Below are positions 1 through 11,208 of a stretch of DNA of 64,000 nt, in pieces (the stretch's first letter is position 1; each line of letters starts with the position of its first letter). This stretch comes from Armillaria gallica (Eukaryota; Basidiomycota; Agaricomycetes; Agaricales; Physalacriaceae): assembly GCA_037576215.1 (NCBI GenBank), contig JBANDB010000010.1, forward strand, positions 930,001 to 994,000, in the 5' to 3' direction. The translations under genes were made by a program, and so were the position numbers. Under the pieces are notes generated by a model, which did no database searches, had not been told where the DNA came from, and worked only from the letters and a program-made list of their open reading frames with translations.

Positions 1-1412
1 CTTACAAAGGAGGCTGATTGATCGGTAGCGCCCAGTTTGATTTGGGGATGTCAAGTGGGCAGCCGCTCGACTGCGTGGAGAGCCCATCTTTAATCGCGGG
101 ATCCCACTCCTGGCTGGGAAAGTCTATCTGGCGCCGTTCAACAGCCGCATTGAACTCGTTCAGTGTTCGAATAAGCGTGTCCGGGTTTTTCAACCCTTTG
201 GAAGAGAGCTTGAACGCCAGATCTTCAATGCTATTCGCCATCATCTTTTCAACAATCCCATCGCCATATTCTTCCTTCCTCAACGAACCGATGACTTTCG
301 CATCCCATATCTGGAAAGCGATTCCTCCGGGCTGTGATAATATCGCACGTCCAAACTTCGCGTAAGTATAATTTCGGAAGTCTTCACCTTCGTCAACAAA
401 CCTTGCCCCGTCGGAATTTACCATAACTCCTAGCGGGTAGCCGGATTTCGTGTACTGGTTAGTTACGTCCCGTGTCCCAGCATCATCTGGAGCATCGGCA
501 TCCCACGCAGTATTGTGGCACCCCGCCCAGTCACCTGTGAACTTGGCACCTACGGCCCGGGCAAGCTGAAATCCATCACCCGTGTTATAGGGTGTTCCGC
601 GAACCTAGGTGGCCAAAAACGTCGTTATAACCGTGAATCCATGAACGGGCCATACGACGGACCTTGGCCCTTTCCCACTCAGGCCCTAAGTGCCTGGTTC
701 TTAGCTCAGAACTCGCCTCAAAGCCCCCAGCAGCAAGGATAACTGCAGAGGTCTTCAGAGAAATATTAACTCCGTTCCTCCGAACGACAATTCCCGAGAT
801 TGCATTCCCTTCCCTCAGAAGTTCCACGCAAGGGGTATCAAACCAAAGTTCGACACCTGCCTTGCCAAGGGTGTCTTGATGTGCGGCTATGAGCCCTTTC
901 CCCCCGGCCTCTACACTAAGAACCATCCCTCCCCAAAACTTTTGTCGTCCGTGAACTTCGTATGCTTGGCGATTGAAGGAGAACACAAAGGGAACCTTGA
1001 CAGATTGAGCGAGCCATTGTACCGCGTCCCGTGAATTGTCAACCACTGCACTAACTAGCGCGGGGTCTGCTTTGCCGTTCCCAAGCCGCATGATGTCCTC
1101 AAAGAATTGATCGCGAGTATACGGTTCCATGTCGATGCGATCGGCTATGTCTGAAGACAGATTGCTTACGATAGGCAGCAAGTCTTGCAATCCACCGTGC
1201 ACAGTCCTATGGGCACCAGCAGTGAAGTACCCATTTCCCCCAACCCAAGCTGGAGGACACTTTTCGACGATCAAAACTATCAAGCGAAATGAGATGTTTA
1301 TCCCAAACATCAGATCGGCCTGACCTTTCTGACACCCCGCTTCCAGGGATGAAAGTGCGGCACAACTCCCCGCATGACCCGAACCAACAACAATACAATC
1401 AAAGTAAGTCAT
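1..1412 (-). CDS. FAD-binding fumarate-reductase/tricarballylate-dehydrogenase-like flavoprotein (partial)
   Basis: Flavoprotein of the FAD_binding_2 family, which includes fumarate reductase and succinate dehydrogenase flavoproteins, bacterial TcuA and the fungal proteins often labelled CobZ-like. It probably oxidises or reduces a small dicarboxylate-like substrate; the substrate cannot be read from the sequence. The start at 1412 is chosen because the protein then opens with the dinucleotide-binding motif VVGSGHAG close to the N-terminus. Three exons are visible: 1412-1325, 1276-663 and 604-6. The first two sum to 702 nt, so the frame is kept. Both intron donors are weak (GTCAGG, GTCCGT). 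The motif GGNGYFTAGAHRTVHGG is typical of the family. About 433 residues are visible; a GTAAG donor at positions 5-1 shows the gene continues beyond the window, so the apparent stop at 4-2 lies in an intron. Family assignment is good; substrate is unknown. Confidence 0.85.
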
Positions 1413-2070
1413 GAGCACGTCTGTCGTTGAAGATACAACTTTGCAAAAGAAGAAGGGGCCGGATGCACATTGCACATCAGAACCAACGGACGGCATATCA
1501 CGTTGTCTCATGTCTCGTTCGTGAAAGGCCCCGAAAACCAAGAAAGACCGCCCGCGCATGCATGACCTGTATGCAGACAGCTCCTTCGTCTGCTGAGCCA
1601 CACAATCGCAGAAATCAAAGAGTTAAAGTGCATCATAGCTAGTGAGCCTGATGGATAGGCAGCACAAGGACGGCTATGAACAACGTTCCTTACCGGCCAG
1701 CAAACTGTCATGATGATTCTGGCTAGCAGTATCGCCTTTCGGTCCACTCGAGCATGGTCAACAGTCAGCTGAGGCGCTTGCATGATGCATCTACAATCAG
1801 ATATGGTTTGTCCTAAGGTGCTGAGATCCTCCATATATCGTTCAGGTACATAGAAGAGGCCTGGCCATCTGAGAATAAGGTGGGCGACGAAATACTACTC
1901 CGGATCGGCAATCTTGATAGTTAATACTGTAGGTTTGATGACCTCGTTGATATTTATCGGAGATATAGAGCATCCAACATCGGCGAAACTGCCCGTACTA
2001 CAGATGAGAAAGAGACACCTAACGAAGTAAGAACAAATATGATAGACCCAACTAGTCATGCTATCAACAG
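1413..2070. other. intergenic, nothing recognised
   Basis: About 650 bases between the flavoprotein start and the Aos1 stop codon. It holds the flavoprotein 5' flank and the Aos1 3' flank. Short open frames here have no recognisable motif. Confidence 0.5.
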
Positions 2071-3460
2071 TCAAGCCATATTCATCCGAGCCACGGTGGC
2101 TCCTCCTGTGTTACCATCGAAAGTTAGGAAATTAGCGATTGGGGGTTCTCGACCAGCAAGGGATTTTAGTATGTCCTGCGCTAGCATACCGCCGACGATC
2201 GCGCAAACTGGAGAAAACTCATGACCTGCAGTGGTCGATATTGACCTGAAAGCACTTTCAGAGACACATAAACCGAAAGTAAAGTAAAGGTAACTTGCTC
2301 GGCAAGGTCTCTAGGAATTGCCGTCAAAACCTGCTTGTTTAGGTCTGCCGCAGCTATCATTGCGTTCGCTATGGTTTCCAGTTCTTCCACTTGAGTAACA
2401 CTGTCGGGAAGGATTCCATTGTGTATTGACTGGAACTCCCACAGTGCTAGAGCCGAGTATTTTCCATGAATATCGCATGATGTCACGATCAAGAAACCCA
2501 CCAATAATCATGAAAAGGACCGAAGGATTAAGTTCTTTAGTTTGCCTTTTTGTCAACGCGGACCACTTGTGACGTAGAGCATCTCGAAGAGGGGAATACG
2601 CGGCTGTGACCTTGATATTCTTCTGGGCAGTGTTGGGAGCAGTACGGTCGCTGTAAATGTGCCGGCGAGAGGGGTAAACTTGCCGGTAGAGAGATCGAGC
2701 TAAAAGAGACTGGACTCACGGAGCAATGTACTCGTGATTGAGTAGGTCGCAGAATATGTAACCCACAACACCATAGGTACCACCGCAATAAAAAGGGATG
2801 CGAAGCCGCCGACAAACATCGTTTACGCGGATCTTGAAGAGGCGACTCAGAATAGAAAGTGAGTATTCGAAGTGAAAGACTCACAAGACTGTCTCTATCC
2901 CAATCAGTCACGCACACCAGATCTACGGATCCAAGCGTTTGTTCAAGTGCTGCCTCATCAAGCAGGGTCAAAGTTGTGATAGCCTCCACCGTCACGAGGG
3001 GATTGAGGCCTTCAACTCTTGATTTCGCAGCAATTACTCTCTACACCACAGTCGCCGAAGAATTGCCATCAAATTTCCGTAGAAATACGCGAAATTGCGA
3101 ACCTTACCTTCTGACCGACATCTTCGTCTCGGTAAAAGAAACCGGCCCCAAGGTCTTCCTCAGTAACGTCTGCGTCATCAACCATGACGAGCTTGCCTAT
3201 GCCAGCCAAAACTATGTTTTTGATGACTTCAGTGGCAGTGCCTTGTAATCGTACAACGAGAATCGCTGCATTACGCATCCTATCGCGCCAATCAGTCTCG
3301 GAAAGTTAGACAGCAATCCTCATTCAAAAGAAGCTCTCTGAAGGCCCATGTGGGGAAACGAAATCACAGAAATTCACCTTTGTTGAGCTTCGATTCCCCA
3401 CAGACGGATCTGCCGGTCGTAGCGACTTTGTTCTTCTTCTGTGAATTCTGTAGCCGACAT
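2071..3460 (-). CDS. AOS1: SUMO-activating enzyme subunit 1 (Aos1/SAE1)
   Basis: Subunit of the heterodimeric SUMO E1 enzyme. With Uba2 it adenylates SUMO, mainly in the nucleus. The start at 3460 gives MSATEFTEEEQSRYDRQIRL, the conserved beginning of ThiF-type E1 proteins. Further hallmarks are an alanine/glycine-rich nucleotide-binding segment with NIVLAGIGKLVMVDDADV, then DLVCVTDWDRDSL, and the family C-terminal pattern FDGNTGG. Seven exons are deduced: 3460-3378, 3279-3108, 3040-2885, 2832-2720, 2650-2502, 2446-2299 and 2245-2071. They total 996 nt, or 331 residues plus stop, close to the usual family length. The last intron (2246-2298) begins with GCAAGT and ends with AG: the frame closes only with this GC-AG border. 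A Ulp-type SUMO protease lies about 25 kb away. Confidence 0.93.
2246..2298 (-). other. GC-AG intron in AOS1
   Basis: A 53-nt intron with donor GCAAGT and acceptor TTTCAG. The upstream exon leaves two bases (GA) and the downstream exon supplies G, giving a continuous family-like sequence DLAESISTTAGHEFSPV. No GT donor nearby keeps the frame. GCAAGT is the usual consensus for GC-AG introns. Confidence 0.8.
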
Positions 3461-3991
3461 GATTGATCAAATTCTTGTATTTTAGTTGATATCTGCAGGA
3501 AAAAAGGGAAATTATAGCAGTGCTCCTCGGGATGTTGGATGCTGAGCGGACGAAATCAGAGTCGCGTTCGTCACAAAACTCACAGTCCTTGGTCACATAA
3601 TTCCCTTTTACAGTCAGGCACCGGTCAGTTCGGTCTCGAACCCGAAGGCAAATTGCGATTGATGATGATCACCACCGTAATTTGAGTTGCTTCGTTGCTT
3701 TCCAAGGTCATACGATCCCGTCTGTATTCAATAATGCGCAGCAAACATAGTAACCAAGCCAACTTTTATTTCGTCGACTAAAGGGTAGTACTAAGGTTAG
3801 CTGGGCTACACACAAGTAAGTATTTGGATACTATTCGATAACAATGCGACAGAGATAATTAGCAATACACAGTAGATGCCGCTATGCAGCTAGAGCAATA
3901 TGCGAAGGGCGCGGGTATACCACAAAGGGAAAGCCGAAACGATAGATACAGTTGCTATTATTGTTTTTGCTGAAAGACTGCCAGAGTTCCT
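3461..3991. other. intergenic, nothing recognised
   Basis: Region between the AOS1 start and the stop codon of the Zn2Cys6 regulator. No gene, RNA or repeat was recognised. It should hold the AOS1 promoter and the 3' flank of the regulator. Confidence 0.5.
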
Positions 3992-6836
3992 TTAGCTCAT
4001 CATGACCATTCCGTCGCCACTGGACGTGCCATCCCGGTCGTCGTCAAGTCTACAAGGTACGCGTTAAGTAAACCCGCGTCGCAACGAGCATGAGATTTTA
4101 GACTCACAAGTAGTTCCTCTCGATCTCAGATAAGATGCTAAGGAAATCCCCTAGATACCCAAGGGTCAACACATCTTTGAAAAAATTGACGGGCAACCAG
4201 GGACTCACAGAGATATGCGTGGGCGCGCGCTGCAGACGCCGGCGCTATTTCAGCTTTTCTCACTGCATCCAGCAGTGTAGATGCGACAAATCGCACTTTA
4301 TGGACCTGAAGAAAATAGCTCAAAGGCTGAAAACACAAAGATCCATGAAATCTAACTTACCAAACTAGGGCCATTGGTGGCGATCGACTGAATTGGGATG
4401 CTGTAAGTGTCGTTCATAACGTTAAGTAACGTAGCGCGTTTCAATTGGATAACCCTTGCCTGTGAAGGATGCTCAGCAGTACGCTAGCAACAGCCTCTCG
4501 ATCCTCGGCGACTTGGTGATCGTCAATATTTCCTTGTAACGAGACAACCAGCTCGTCACGGTATTGTTCAATCACAAATCGAACCAGTTGCTTGGGAAAA
4601 AAGTCAGTATTGCATACGACGCGAACAGAGTTACTAGCTCTTACTTGAGTCACGTACAAGTTCGCTTGCATGACCAGGAACGGGTTCAACGCATTCGCTC
4701 GCGAAGCATGAGGGTTATCAAAGAAATCTTTCACCTCGGCAAAGGTTGCTTGTCGGAAACCTGCACCTCCATATTCTGGAGGGATGTGGGAAGGGGCATG
4801 TGTTTGCTTTAGTCGCAATGGTTCAGGTGCGTGGCTTAACGCCGCAAGGATACGGCCGTGAAGTGACTGGACCTCTTCGAGCCTGGCAGTGGCGAATTGC
4901 CCTTGAGGCGGGGAACGCTTGTCCACTCGGATACGGACCAGGATCTCTCCGAGAAGTGCGAAAATCCGGGAGGTATAGTTAAGACCCGAGACAATGGCAG
5001 TCTTTCCATGTGGTTGAGGAAGGTAAGCGCTAGGGGTGATGCTACAAGGAAAAATACGAAGGAGCTTGAGTGGATCAATTATCGCTTAACCAGACTCAAA
5101 AACTTACTATTCGTCATCTAGTTCCTTAGGGAAGTGAACAGTACAATCTTCATCACGAAGACAGATCGGCCGACCAAGGAGGACTGACATTGACTTGTCG
5201 GCTAAAATTACGAATATGTCTAGCGCTCTCACACTCTGACAAAGCAACGCGCTCACCTCCAAAGAGTAGCCAAAAAGTTCTCCGTCTGATCTCGCTCTCG
5301 ATTGGGTCGAGGCCTTCATACGAGGCTTCTTCGTGCATACGCAGAGTAACGGCGATATGCGCAGCTTCACCAAATGCTGCATGCTGCGTGGCGTCATGAC
5401 CCTCACAGAAGTGATATACGCAATCGCTGTGAGAAGATCTGAGTACCAAAATCATATAAAAAGAGAAAAAGGTACGAACAAATATCGAATAATGACATGC
5501 ATAGAGGTGGGTGGGTCGTAGGATGCTATAGAAACCTGCCGGCTAGCTTCGTGACAAGTCTGATTGCCTTTTAGTTGGAGAGCAACCAGGACCGACAGTA
5601 ATGCACGTACCTGGGCGAGTTTCCGAACGACCGGACGATCCATTGGGAGATAGGAACGGGGAACTTGAACGAGCGTTGAAGCCACAGTGGACATAACAAG
5701 GGCAAAAAAGAGCGGATCGCGTTCTTCCCGGTGAGCATGAAGGTCAGCCATGAAGGACGGTTTGTGAACGCAAGGAGTGAGCGGATACACAAAATCGAAG
5801 AAGAGCGCTATAATAAGAGATATCGTGTCTCTCGGAGCAATTTCCTCCAATCTATGCGGTCGGTAATAAAACGAGAGAGGGGGGATTTGTGCTGGTGGCT
5901 GCACTGGCATGACCTGGTGCTGCTTATAGGACCAATTATATAAAGGATAGGTATTGAACGCATCGGGCTGAGGAGAATACCCCTTCGATTCGTCCTGGGT
6001 ATTAGATGCGTCGGAGTGGGAACCAGCGTACGACGAGGACAGTGAGCCTGAATAATGGGAATGATAGGTATCTGCCGCGATGGGGTAGCGTGAGGGGGGT
6101 ATAGGGATAGAAGGAACGGTGGGTAGTGCTGGTATCGGGGAATCCATGAACGAAGATGGGCTCTTCGGACCAAACGACGGAGACATCAATGACTGGGGGC
6201 TAGTCATAGTCGTCGATGATGGTGATGCAGAGCTATCGGCATCAACCTGATTGTCAGCTGCCGCTGCTGCTGCTTGGGCTTCATGTAGCCTGCGAAGATA
6301 TCTATGATGCTGCTAAGTATGGCAGAGCCGAACAGCGAATGACGACACCCACAGATTAGGCGGACCTCTCTTTTTGGGCTGGTATTCGTAAGTACAAGGA
6401 ATTCCGAGCGATATGCAATGTTTGCATGATTGCTTTTGATCGTCGGGGTTCTCTCGAGCGCATCGAACCTTGCGCGCTCTGCAAGCATCACAGCCTTCGA
6501 TATCGCATCAATGAAGGGCAAATCAAATGACATGACGGAATACGTACTCTGAGACTGCCGCCTAAACAACACAAAGGAAGACGTCAGCAACGAGCATAGT
6601 CAAAAAAAAATAAGAGAGCCACAACATGAACACGACGTGTAGAAGCAAAGAGGATAGAACAAGGGGGGATAGGAAGAAATGCGGGGGTGGGGCACGGAGA
6701 AAGGTCGGGAAAATGGACAGAAACGAACATACTTTCTCTTGCTTTTGCTGATTTCGGCGTGCGGCTCCTTGAGGAGGCCGTCGTCGGAAGGCGGGGTGGC
6801 CGAACTCGACTCCTTCTTTGGACGGGCGACAGGCAT
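3992..6836 (-). CDS. Zn2Cys6 fungal-specific transcription factor
   Basis: DNA-binding transcription regulator of the Gal4 class. The start at 6836 gives a short basic N-terminus. Splicing through a 14-nt exon (6548-6561) builds the zinc cluster CDACRARKVRC...CKHCISLGIPC, with cysteines at residues 41, 44, 51, 63, 66 and 73, followed by basic KKRGPPNL. A Ser/Pro/Tyr-rich linker lies at about 5950-6260. The middle homology region (Fungal_trans) follows, from about 5890 downward, with FFDFVYPLTPCVHKPSF and EIRRRTFWLLFGGE. The C-terminal exons run past 4441 through RFVASTLLDAVRKAEIAP and SILSEIERNYL to a stop at 3992-3994. Several introns of about 50 nt interrupt it; the exact borders near 4440-4530 are uncertain. 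Target genes cannot be inferred from sequence. Confidence 0.87.
6548..6561 (-). other. 14-nt micro-exon in the zinc-cluster coding region
   Basis: The sequence GCGGCAGTCTCAGA is bounded by TTTAG upstream and GTACGT downstream. It supplies residues K-R-Q-S-Q-S immediately before the first zinc-ligand cysteine. Without it the upstream exon (ending with two codon bases at 6733) and the zinc-cluster exon (starting at 6494) do not share a frame. Confidence 0.75.
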
Positions 6837-7349
6837 GGGCGGCAAGAAGTCACAGCAAGCAGAGAGGGCAGATGGGGCCTTGGAAGGAAATGGGATAGTA
6901 TGTCTGGCCGTTTTGAAGCATGCGTGTAGCACTTTGTTTGCTACTCGGGCTCTTTTTCTAGCTCTTCTTTTCAATGTTATATATCAAACTGGGATCAGGC
7001 TCGTAAGGGCAATGGAAACCTAAAAATCAATGTCCCCCGTCCGAATCGAGCACTTTTACACATATGGTTTCCAGAATATCATTCAACAAATATTGTATCA
7101 CGGGTCCTTGCTCCGTTCTCACAATAGACCGCGGTCACTGCCCCGGCCTATCTCCGGTTAATCTTTCGCAACCGGCCAGATTGAAGTTTGGCGATGCACC
7201 GTTTTGGATTCCTCAGACTTGCTCAACATTGCTCAGATCACCACAGGATCATTGCCTCCGATCCGAGTTGCGGCTGGTACCTAATTCCACGTGCTCCATT
7301 TTGTCGGTCGTGACATTTCCCCCGTTTCTTGGTTACCCAAAATTTTCTA
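6837..7349. other. intergenic between the Zn2Cys6 regulator and the PPR gene
   Basis: About 500 bases that should contain the regulator's promoter and 5' leader and the PPR gene 3' flank. Open frames here are short and show no domain. Confidence 0.45.
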
Positions 7350-9614
7350 TTATGTGCTATTACGATTTCTACCCGCGAGATGCCTGAGCATGAGTCTAGC
7401 CCGCCCATCCGACAGGGCACCTTTGTGCCAGCGAGACCGGATGTTGGAGATCAACTTACTTCGCAGCTGCCCTTGTTCATCATCATCCCATTGAGCTGAC
7501 TCCGACAGCAGCAGTTTCCAGAATCGGTAGGCAAATACCACCAATCCCGCTTTCAACGCCGCATACGCGAGAAACTTGCCTAGATGCGGCGACGAAGTGA
7601 TCCCCGTATGTTTCATGGCTGTGACGACCGACAAAATGCCAAGGAATTTCTTTCGCTGAACGTCGGGCGCCGCTGTAAGACTCAGCGTCGCGTTGGCGCG
7701 CAGGAAAGACACCAACGCTTTCTCCGTCAACGCCACTTGCATTTCGCTGAGTCGGAGAAGAAGATCCTGGAAAAGCGATAGATCTTTGTGTACGAGGGCT
7801 TGGTGCATCACAGTTCCAAAAGTGACTCCGTCAGGATGCAATCCTTGCTCGACCATTCTCTCGATCATCCTCGCCGCGGCACGAGGATGTCGCTCCGCCA
7901 GTGCCCCCAAAACGATATTCACGTCATGAAGATCTGGGATTTCTCTGCGCTCGAGAAGTATCTCATAGACGTTAAACACATCAGATTGCCGTCCCGCTAT
8001 GAAATTGGCTCGTGCGAACGATGTCAAATTCTCATGGCTGGCGGCTGTCAAAGGCGTATGAACCAGGGACCACTCCGTCAACACATGGTTTACGAAAGTC
8101 GCAAATTCAGTATCGCGCTCCCGAGACAGTGCAGGGTCTGGAATTCTCGTCGATGGACGGCTTTCTAGGGAGTTGAGCCGTTTTCGGAGATGTGTGAAAA
8201 TGGAAACCATGCGAATCATACAGGTCGCGTTGCCGGTAACATAAGCTTTGTCTGGCCCGGTGGAGTAACGGAGCCACAGCGTCCTTGCGAGATTTCCAAA
8301 ACCGTTTTTCGCCAGTATCGCAATAAAATAGGCGCGGTCCTCTACGGGAAGGTGAACGTTTTGATGTACGACCGCTCCAGCGAGAGATCGGGCCAAATGG
8401 GACCCTGATGATTGATTGTCAATTGATTTCAGTAGCCACAGTAGAACTTCACTCGGTGGAGGCGGGTATGCGTGATGCTCGATGACAGAGGGATCGCTGA
8501 CGAAGGTGTACAGCTTCAAGGCTAGGGCAAAGAATTCCTGCGTTTTGAGGGTGATATATAACGCATGAATGATATTATCGGGAAGGGGAGAGATGGAATG
8601 GAGCTGGAAGAGGAGCTCCAGACAATCGCTCAGTTCTTGGTGCCTGGCATGCTGAACACACTGATAAGTACAATCTGCGATGAGACGGTGTGTGGCAGAG
8701 GCAATCGCCGCATCAAAAGCATTCGGTTGGCGGACTCCATCGATCAGGAGTTGAATACCTATGTTTCGCCAGTCCCAATGGAACCATGCTTTCGTCAGGG
8801 TCAAGAGAACGATGACCCCAAATTCTTGCGACGCGGAGAGCTCTGGGATCGGTTGAACAAATTGCTTCTCCATCAGTACCTGGAACACCTCCAAAACCTT
8901 GTCGCGTTTGTCTGCAATCAAGAGAGAACGGATGTAGAATCCCGATCTGCGGATAAGCTGACTCGGGCAGTACAACACAGATGCCTTCTTGGGCGGCAGG
9001 GGATGCTTTTCAAGGTGGTACATCACGACGGGGTGCAGCATATCAAGCAGCTCTAGGTGTGCGACCGTAGGGGTGGGGTACACATTGCCTAAAATGCGCT
9101 CAACAAGGCCACGATCTGCCTTTTCCAGACCACCGTATAACTGGTCAAGCTTCTGCACCAGCGCCAGCACGTCCTCGGAGGATAAATGGAAGAAATGAGA
9201 TGATTCTGTGATAGACCGCAGGACGGCTATTTGACCTGGTTCCAAGCACTTCCAAATATGAAGGACGTCCGAAACAATTGATTTGTACTGGTTCAGAGAC
9301 AGCGCCTTGTCCGCGATGATATTCGGGTAGACGGCAGCAGGCAAAGAGGAGATGGAATTGAGATCTTCAGAGCGCATCTGGAAATATTCATCCAATGTGA
9401 GACCGGGGGGTTCTCGATACGCCGGTCGGGATTTTTTTGGAGAGCGCCTCGTAGGAGATGGAGAACGCATGAGAGGCGAAGATTGCACGCGAGGTACCGT
9501 CCGTGCAGCGGTAGCACCTGCATTTTTAGCGTATTTTCTGCACGCCGCCTGCCGCGTATACGAAAGAAGGTTGCGAAAGACGACACGGCTCAATTGTCGA
9601 CGACACAGGGACAT
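7350..9614 (-). CDS. mitochondrial pentatricopeptide-repeat-like protein
   Basis: Single-exon open frame of 754 residues, unusual among its intron-rich neighbours. The N-terminus MSLCRRQLSRVVFRNLLSY is rich in Arg, Ser and Leu with no acidic residues, as in mitochondrial presequences. The body is helical. It contains PPR-like stretches in the C-terminal half, such as the segment with VNIVLGALAERHPRAAARMI followed by EQGLHPDGVTFGTVMHQALV, which matches the 35-residue pattern ending in hydrophobic-x-P-D. Such proteins bind organellar RNA and act in mitochondrial RNA processing or translation. The specific target is unknown. It is divergently arranged with the GRASP gene, 328 bases away. Confidence 0.78.
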   Translation of the reverse strand: MSLCRRQLSRVVFRNLLSYTRQAACRKYAKNAGATAARTVPRVQSSPLMRSPSPTRRSPKKSRPAYREPPGLTLDEYFQMRSEDLNSISSLPAAVYPNIIADKALSLNQYKSIVSDVLHIWKCLEPGQIAVLRSITESSHFFHLSSEDVLALVQKLDQLYGGLEKADRGLVERILGNVYPTPTVAHLELLDMLHPVVMYHLEKHPLPPKKASVLYCPSQLIRRSGFYIRSLLIADKRDKVLEVFQVLMEKQFVQPIPELSASQEFGVIVLLTLTKAWFHWDWRNIGIQLLIDGVRQPNAFDAAIASATHRLIADCTYQCVQHARHQELSDCLELLFQLHSISPLPDNIIHALYITLKTQEFFALALKLYTFVSDPSVIEHHAYPPPPSEVLLWLLKSIDNQSSGSHLARSLAGAVVHQNVHLPVEDRAYFIAILAKNGFGNLARTLWLRYSTGPDKAYVTGNATCMIRMVSIFTHLRKRLNSLESRPSTRIPDPALSRERDTEFATFVNHVLTEWSLVHTPLTAASHENLTSFARANFIAGRQSDVFNVYEILLERREIPDLHDVNIVLGALAERHPRAAARMIERMVEQGLHPDGVTFGTVMHQALVHKDLSLFQDLLLRLSEMQVALTEKALVSFLRANATLSLTAAPDVQRKKFLGILSVVTAMKHTGITSSPHLGKFLAYAALKAGLVVFAYRFWKLLLSESAQWDDDEQGQLRSKLISNIRSRWHKGALSDGRARLMLRHLAGRNRNST

Positions 9615-9942
9615 AAGTCACCTAATACTGTTCCAGTTGACTTATTATGTAGGAATAGGACGGCAACTCACTGCATGCCGCAATCCCAGTCAAGCAGGCG
9701 CGAAAGGCACGAAATAGCACGGTATTCCTGCTTCAACGATGCCAGTAATCTCGACTTGTACACCGGGAACGTCGAAGTCCAGCACTGGAAATTTTTGAGT
9801 GATGTGACAGTGATGTCATGTGCTTTCCGTCACGCTTATGTACATCGAGGCGACCACGACATACATTAATTTCGGACAATCTCTTGATATCGCCTTTCTT
9901 CTTGTCTTCGCCGCTGGATTTTGATTGGGAGCCTGCAACGAC
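9615..9942. promoter_or_regulatory. divergent intergenic region PPR/GRASP
   Basis: The 328 bases separating two divergently transcribed start codons must carry both promoters and 5' leaders. No TATA box or defined operator was recognised. Confidence 0.45.
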
Positions 9943-11208
9943 ATGGGAGCAGGACAGTCGATTTCCCAGAGCCACGCCCCATCTCGTGCTCTTCACGTTC
10001 TTCGCGTCACCCCGTCTTCGCCAGCTTCGCACACAACCATTGAGCCGTTCTTTGACTTTGTCGTTGGTTTTGAGGGCGACTCGTTGTCGGCACAGAATAT
10101 TGATGTTGCAGAGCTGGAGAGAATAGTGGAGAGCCACGAGGGTAGGACGCTCAACTTGTTAGTTTGGAACAGTAAAAGTCAGGAGACGCGAGGCACGTGA
10201 AGCTGTATGCTGAATATTCTATCTTCAAGTTAATCTTTCATCTTGTGCTTGCAGTGGTCCCTATTGTTCCGTCTCGTGCATGGTCCCAGCCACAGTTCCA
10301 GCCGGAAGGCTCCCATATCCAACCTTCTTTGCTCGGGCTCAGTATGCGAATATGCGAGCCGGAATTCGCCCTTGACAACGTCTGGCACGTCCTCGATGTC
10401 CTTGAAGGCAGCCCCGCAGAGAGTGCCGGCTTGGTTCCGTACGGCGATTATATCACAGGCTGGTCCGGGGGCGTTCTTGGTGCCGAAAACGATTTTTATG
10501 ATTTGGTGGAGGCCGTAAGCTTTCGTTCTGCTTCTTTGCGTGGCTAGTATAATAACGCTTTTCCTTCTCTGCAGCATGTTGATAAGCCTTTACGGGTCTA
10601 TGTATACTCTCACGACTTTGAGTACGTGGCCGTCGTAACGTTCTTCGACTCTGATCTGACGTGAATTCAGTGCTCTCAGGGAAGTCGTTCTTGTTCCTAA
10701 CCGTCATTGGGGCGGTGATGGTCTCTTGGGTTGTGTGTTTGGGTCAGTTCGCTTCGGGCCGTGTTGCTTCATTTTTGGAGACTAACATGCCTCAAGTTAC
10801 GGTCTTCTGCATCGAATACCACCGCATTCTTCCGGCCATGTGGCAACCACACCTCCTGAAATCCAAGAAGACTACGAAGATCAAAGTCTGTTCGTTCCTG
10901 CAGATGTACAGTCGGATACGACTTATATGTCCAATCAGCATATGGGCTGGGTAGAGCCACGGCAGGCCCAGTGGCGTCAGGATCTGTTTCCGACTCAATC
11001 TTCGCAAGACCATATTCCTAAATCGATTCCGACTATATTGGAGGAATCCAGTCCCGAATCTCCTTCTGATATGCCACACCAGCACTCGTCCCCAACCCTG
11101 TCTTCGCCATCTACACAAGTTTCGACTTCTCCTAGTCATGCAAGGCGTGAAGTGTCACGGCCGTCTTTTGGAAACTTGATTAATGGTGATTCGCCATCAA
11201 AATCATGA
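9943..11208 (+). CDS. GRH1: Golgi reassembly-stacking (GRASP/Grh1) protein
   Basis: GRASP proteins organise Golgi and ER-exit membranes and act in conventional and unconventional secretion. The start gives MGAGQS, an N-myristoylation signal as in animal GRASPs. Two PDZ-like domains follow: the first with FFDFVVGFEGDSL and LNLLVWNSKS, the second with LLGLSMRICEPEFALDNVWH, VLEGSPAESAGLVPYGDYI and GYGLLHRIP. A Ser/Pro-rich tail follows. The exons 9943-10192, 10255-10514, 10575-10621, 10671-10742 and 10797-11208 sum to 1041 nt, or 346 residues plus stop. The first intron must start with GC (GCACGT) for the frame to close. A Ser/Asp-rich open frame (11183-11434) overlaps the end in another frame and might be an alternative C-terminus. 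Confidence 0.9.

Noticed and set aside
2..4. Apparent stop codon ending the first flavoprotein frame.
   Set aside because: It lies within GTAAG, a standard donor, and the family's C-terminal text is missing, so the gene is expected to continue by splicing beyond the window.
4441..4443. Apparent stop ending the Zn2Cys6 regulator.
   Set aside because: Conserved family text continues in further exons to 3992, so this stop lies in the wrong frame after an intron.
9733..10137. Minus-strand frame of 134 codons over the GRASP first exon.
   Set aside because: Composition is Arg/Lys-rich and unstructured, and it is antisense to a well-supported exon.
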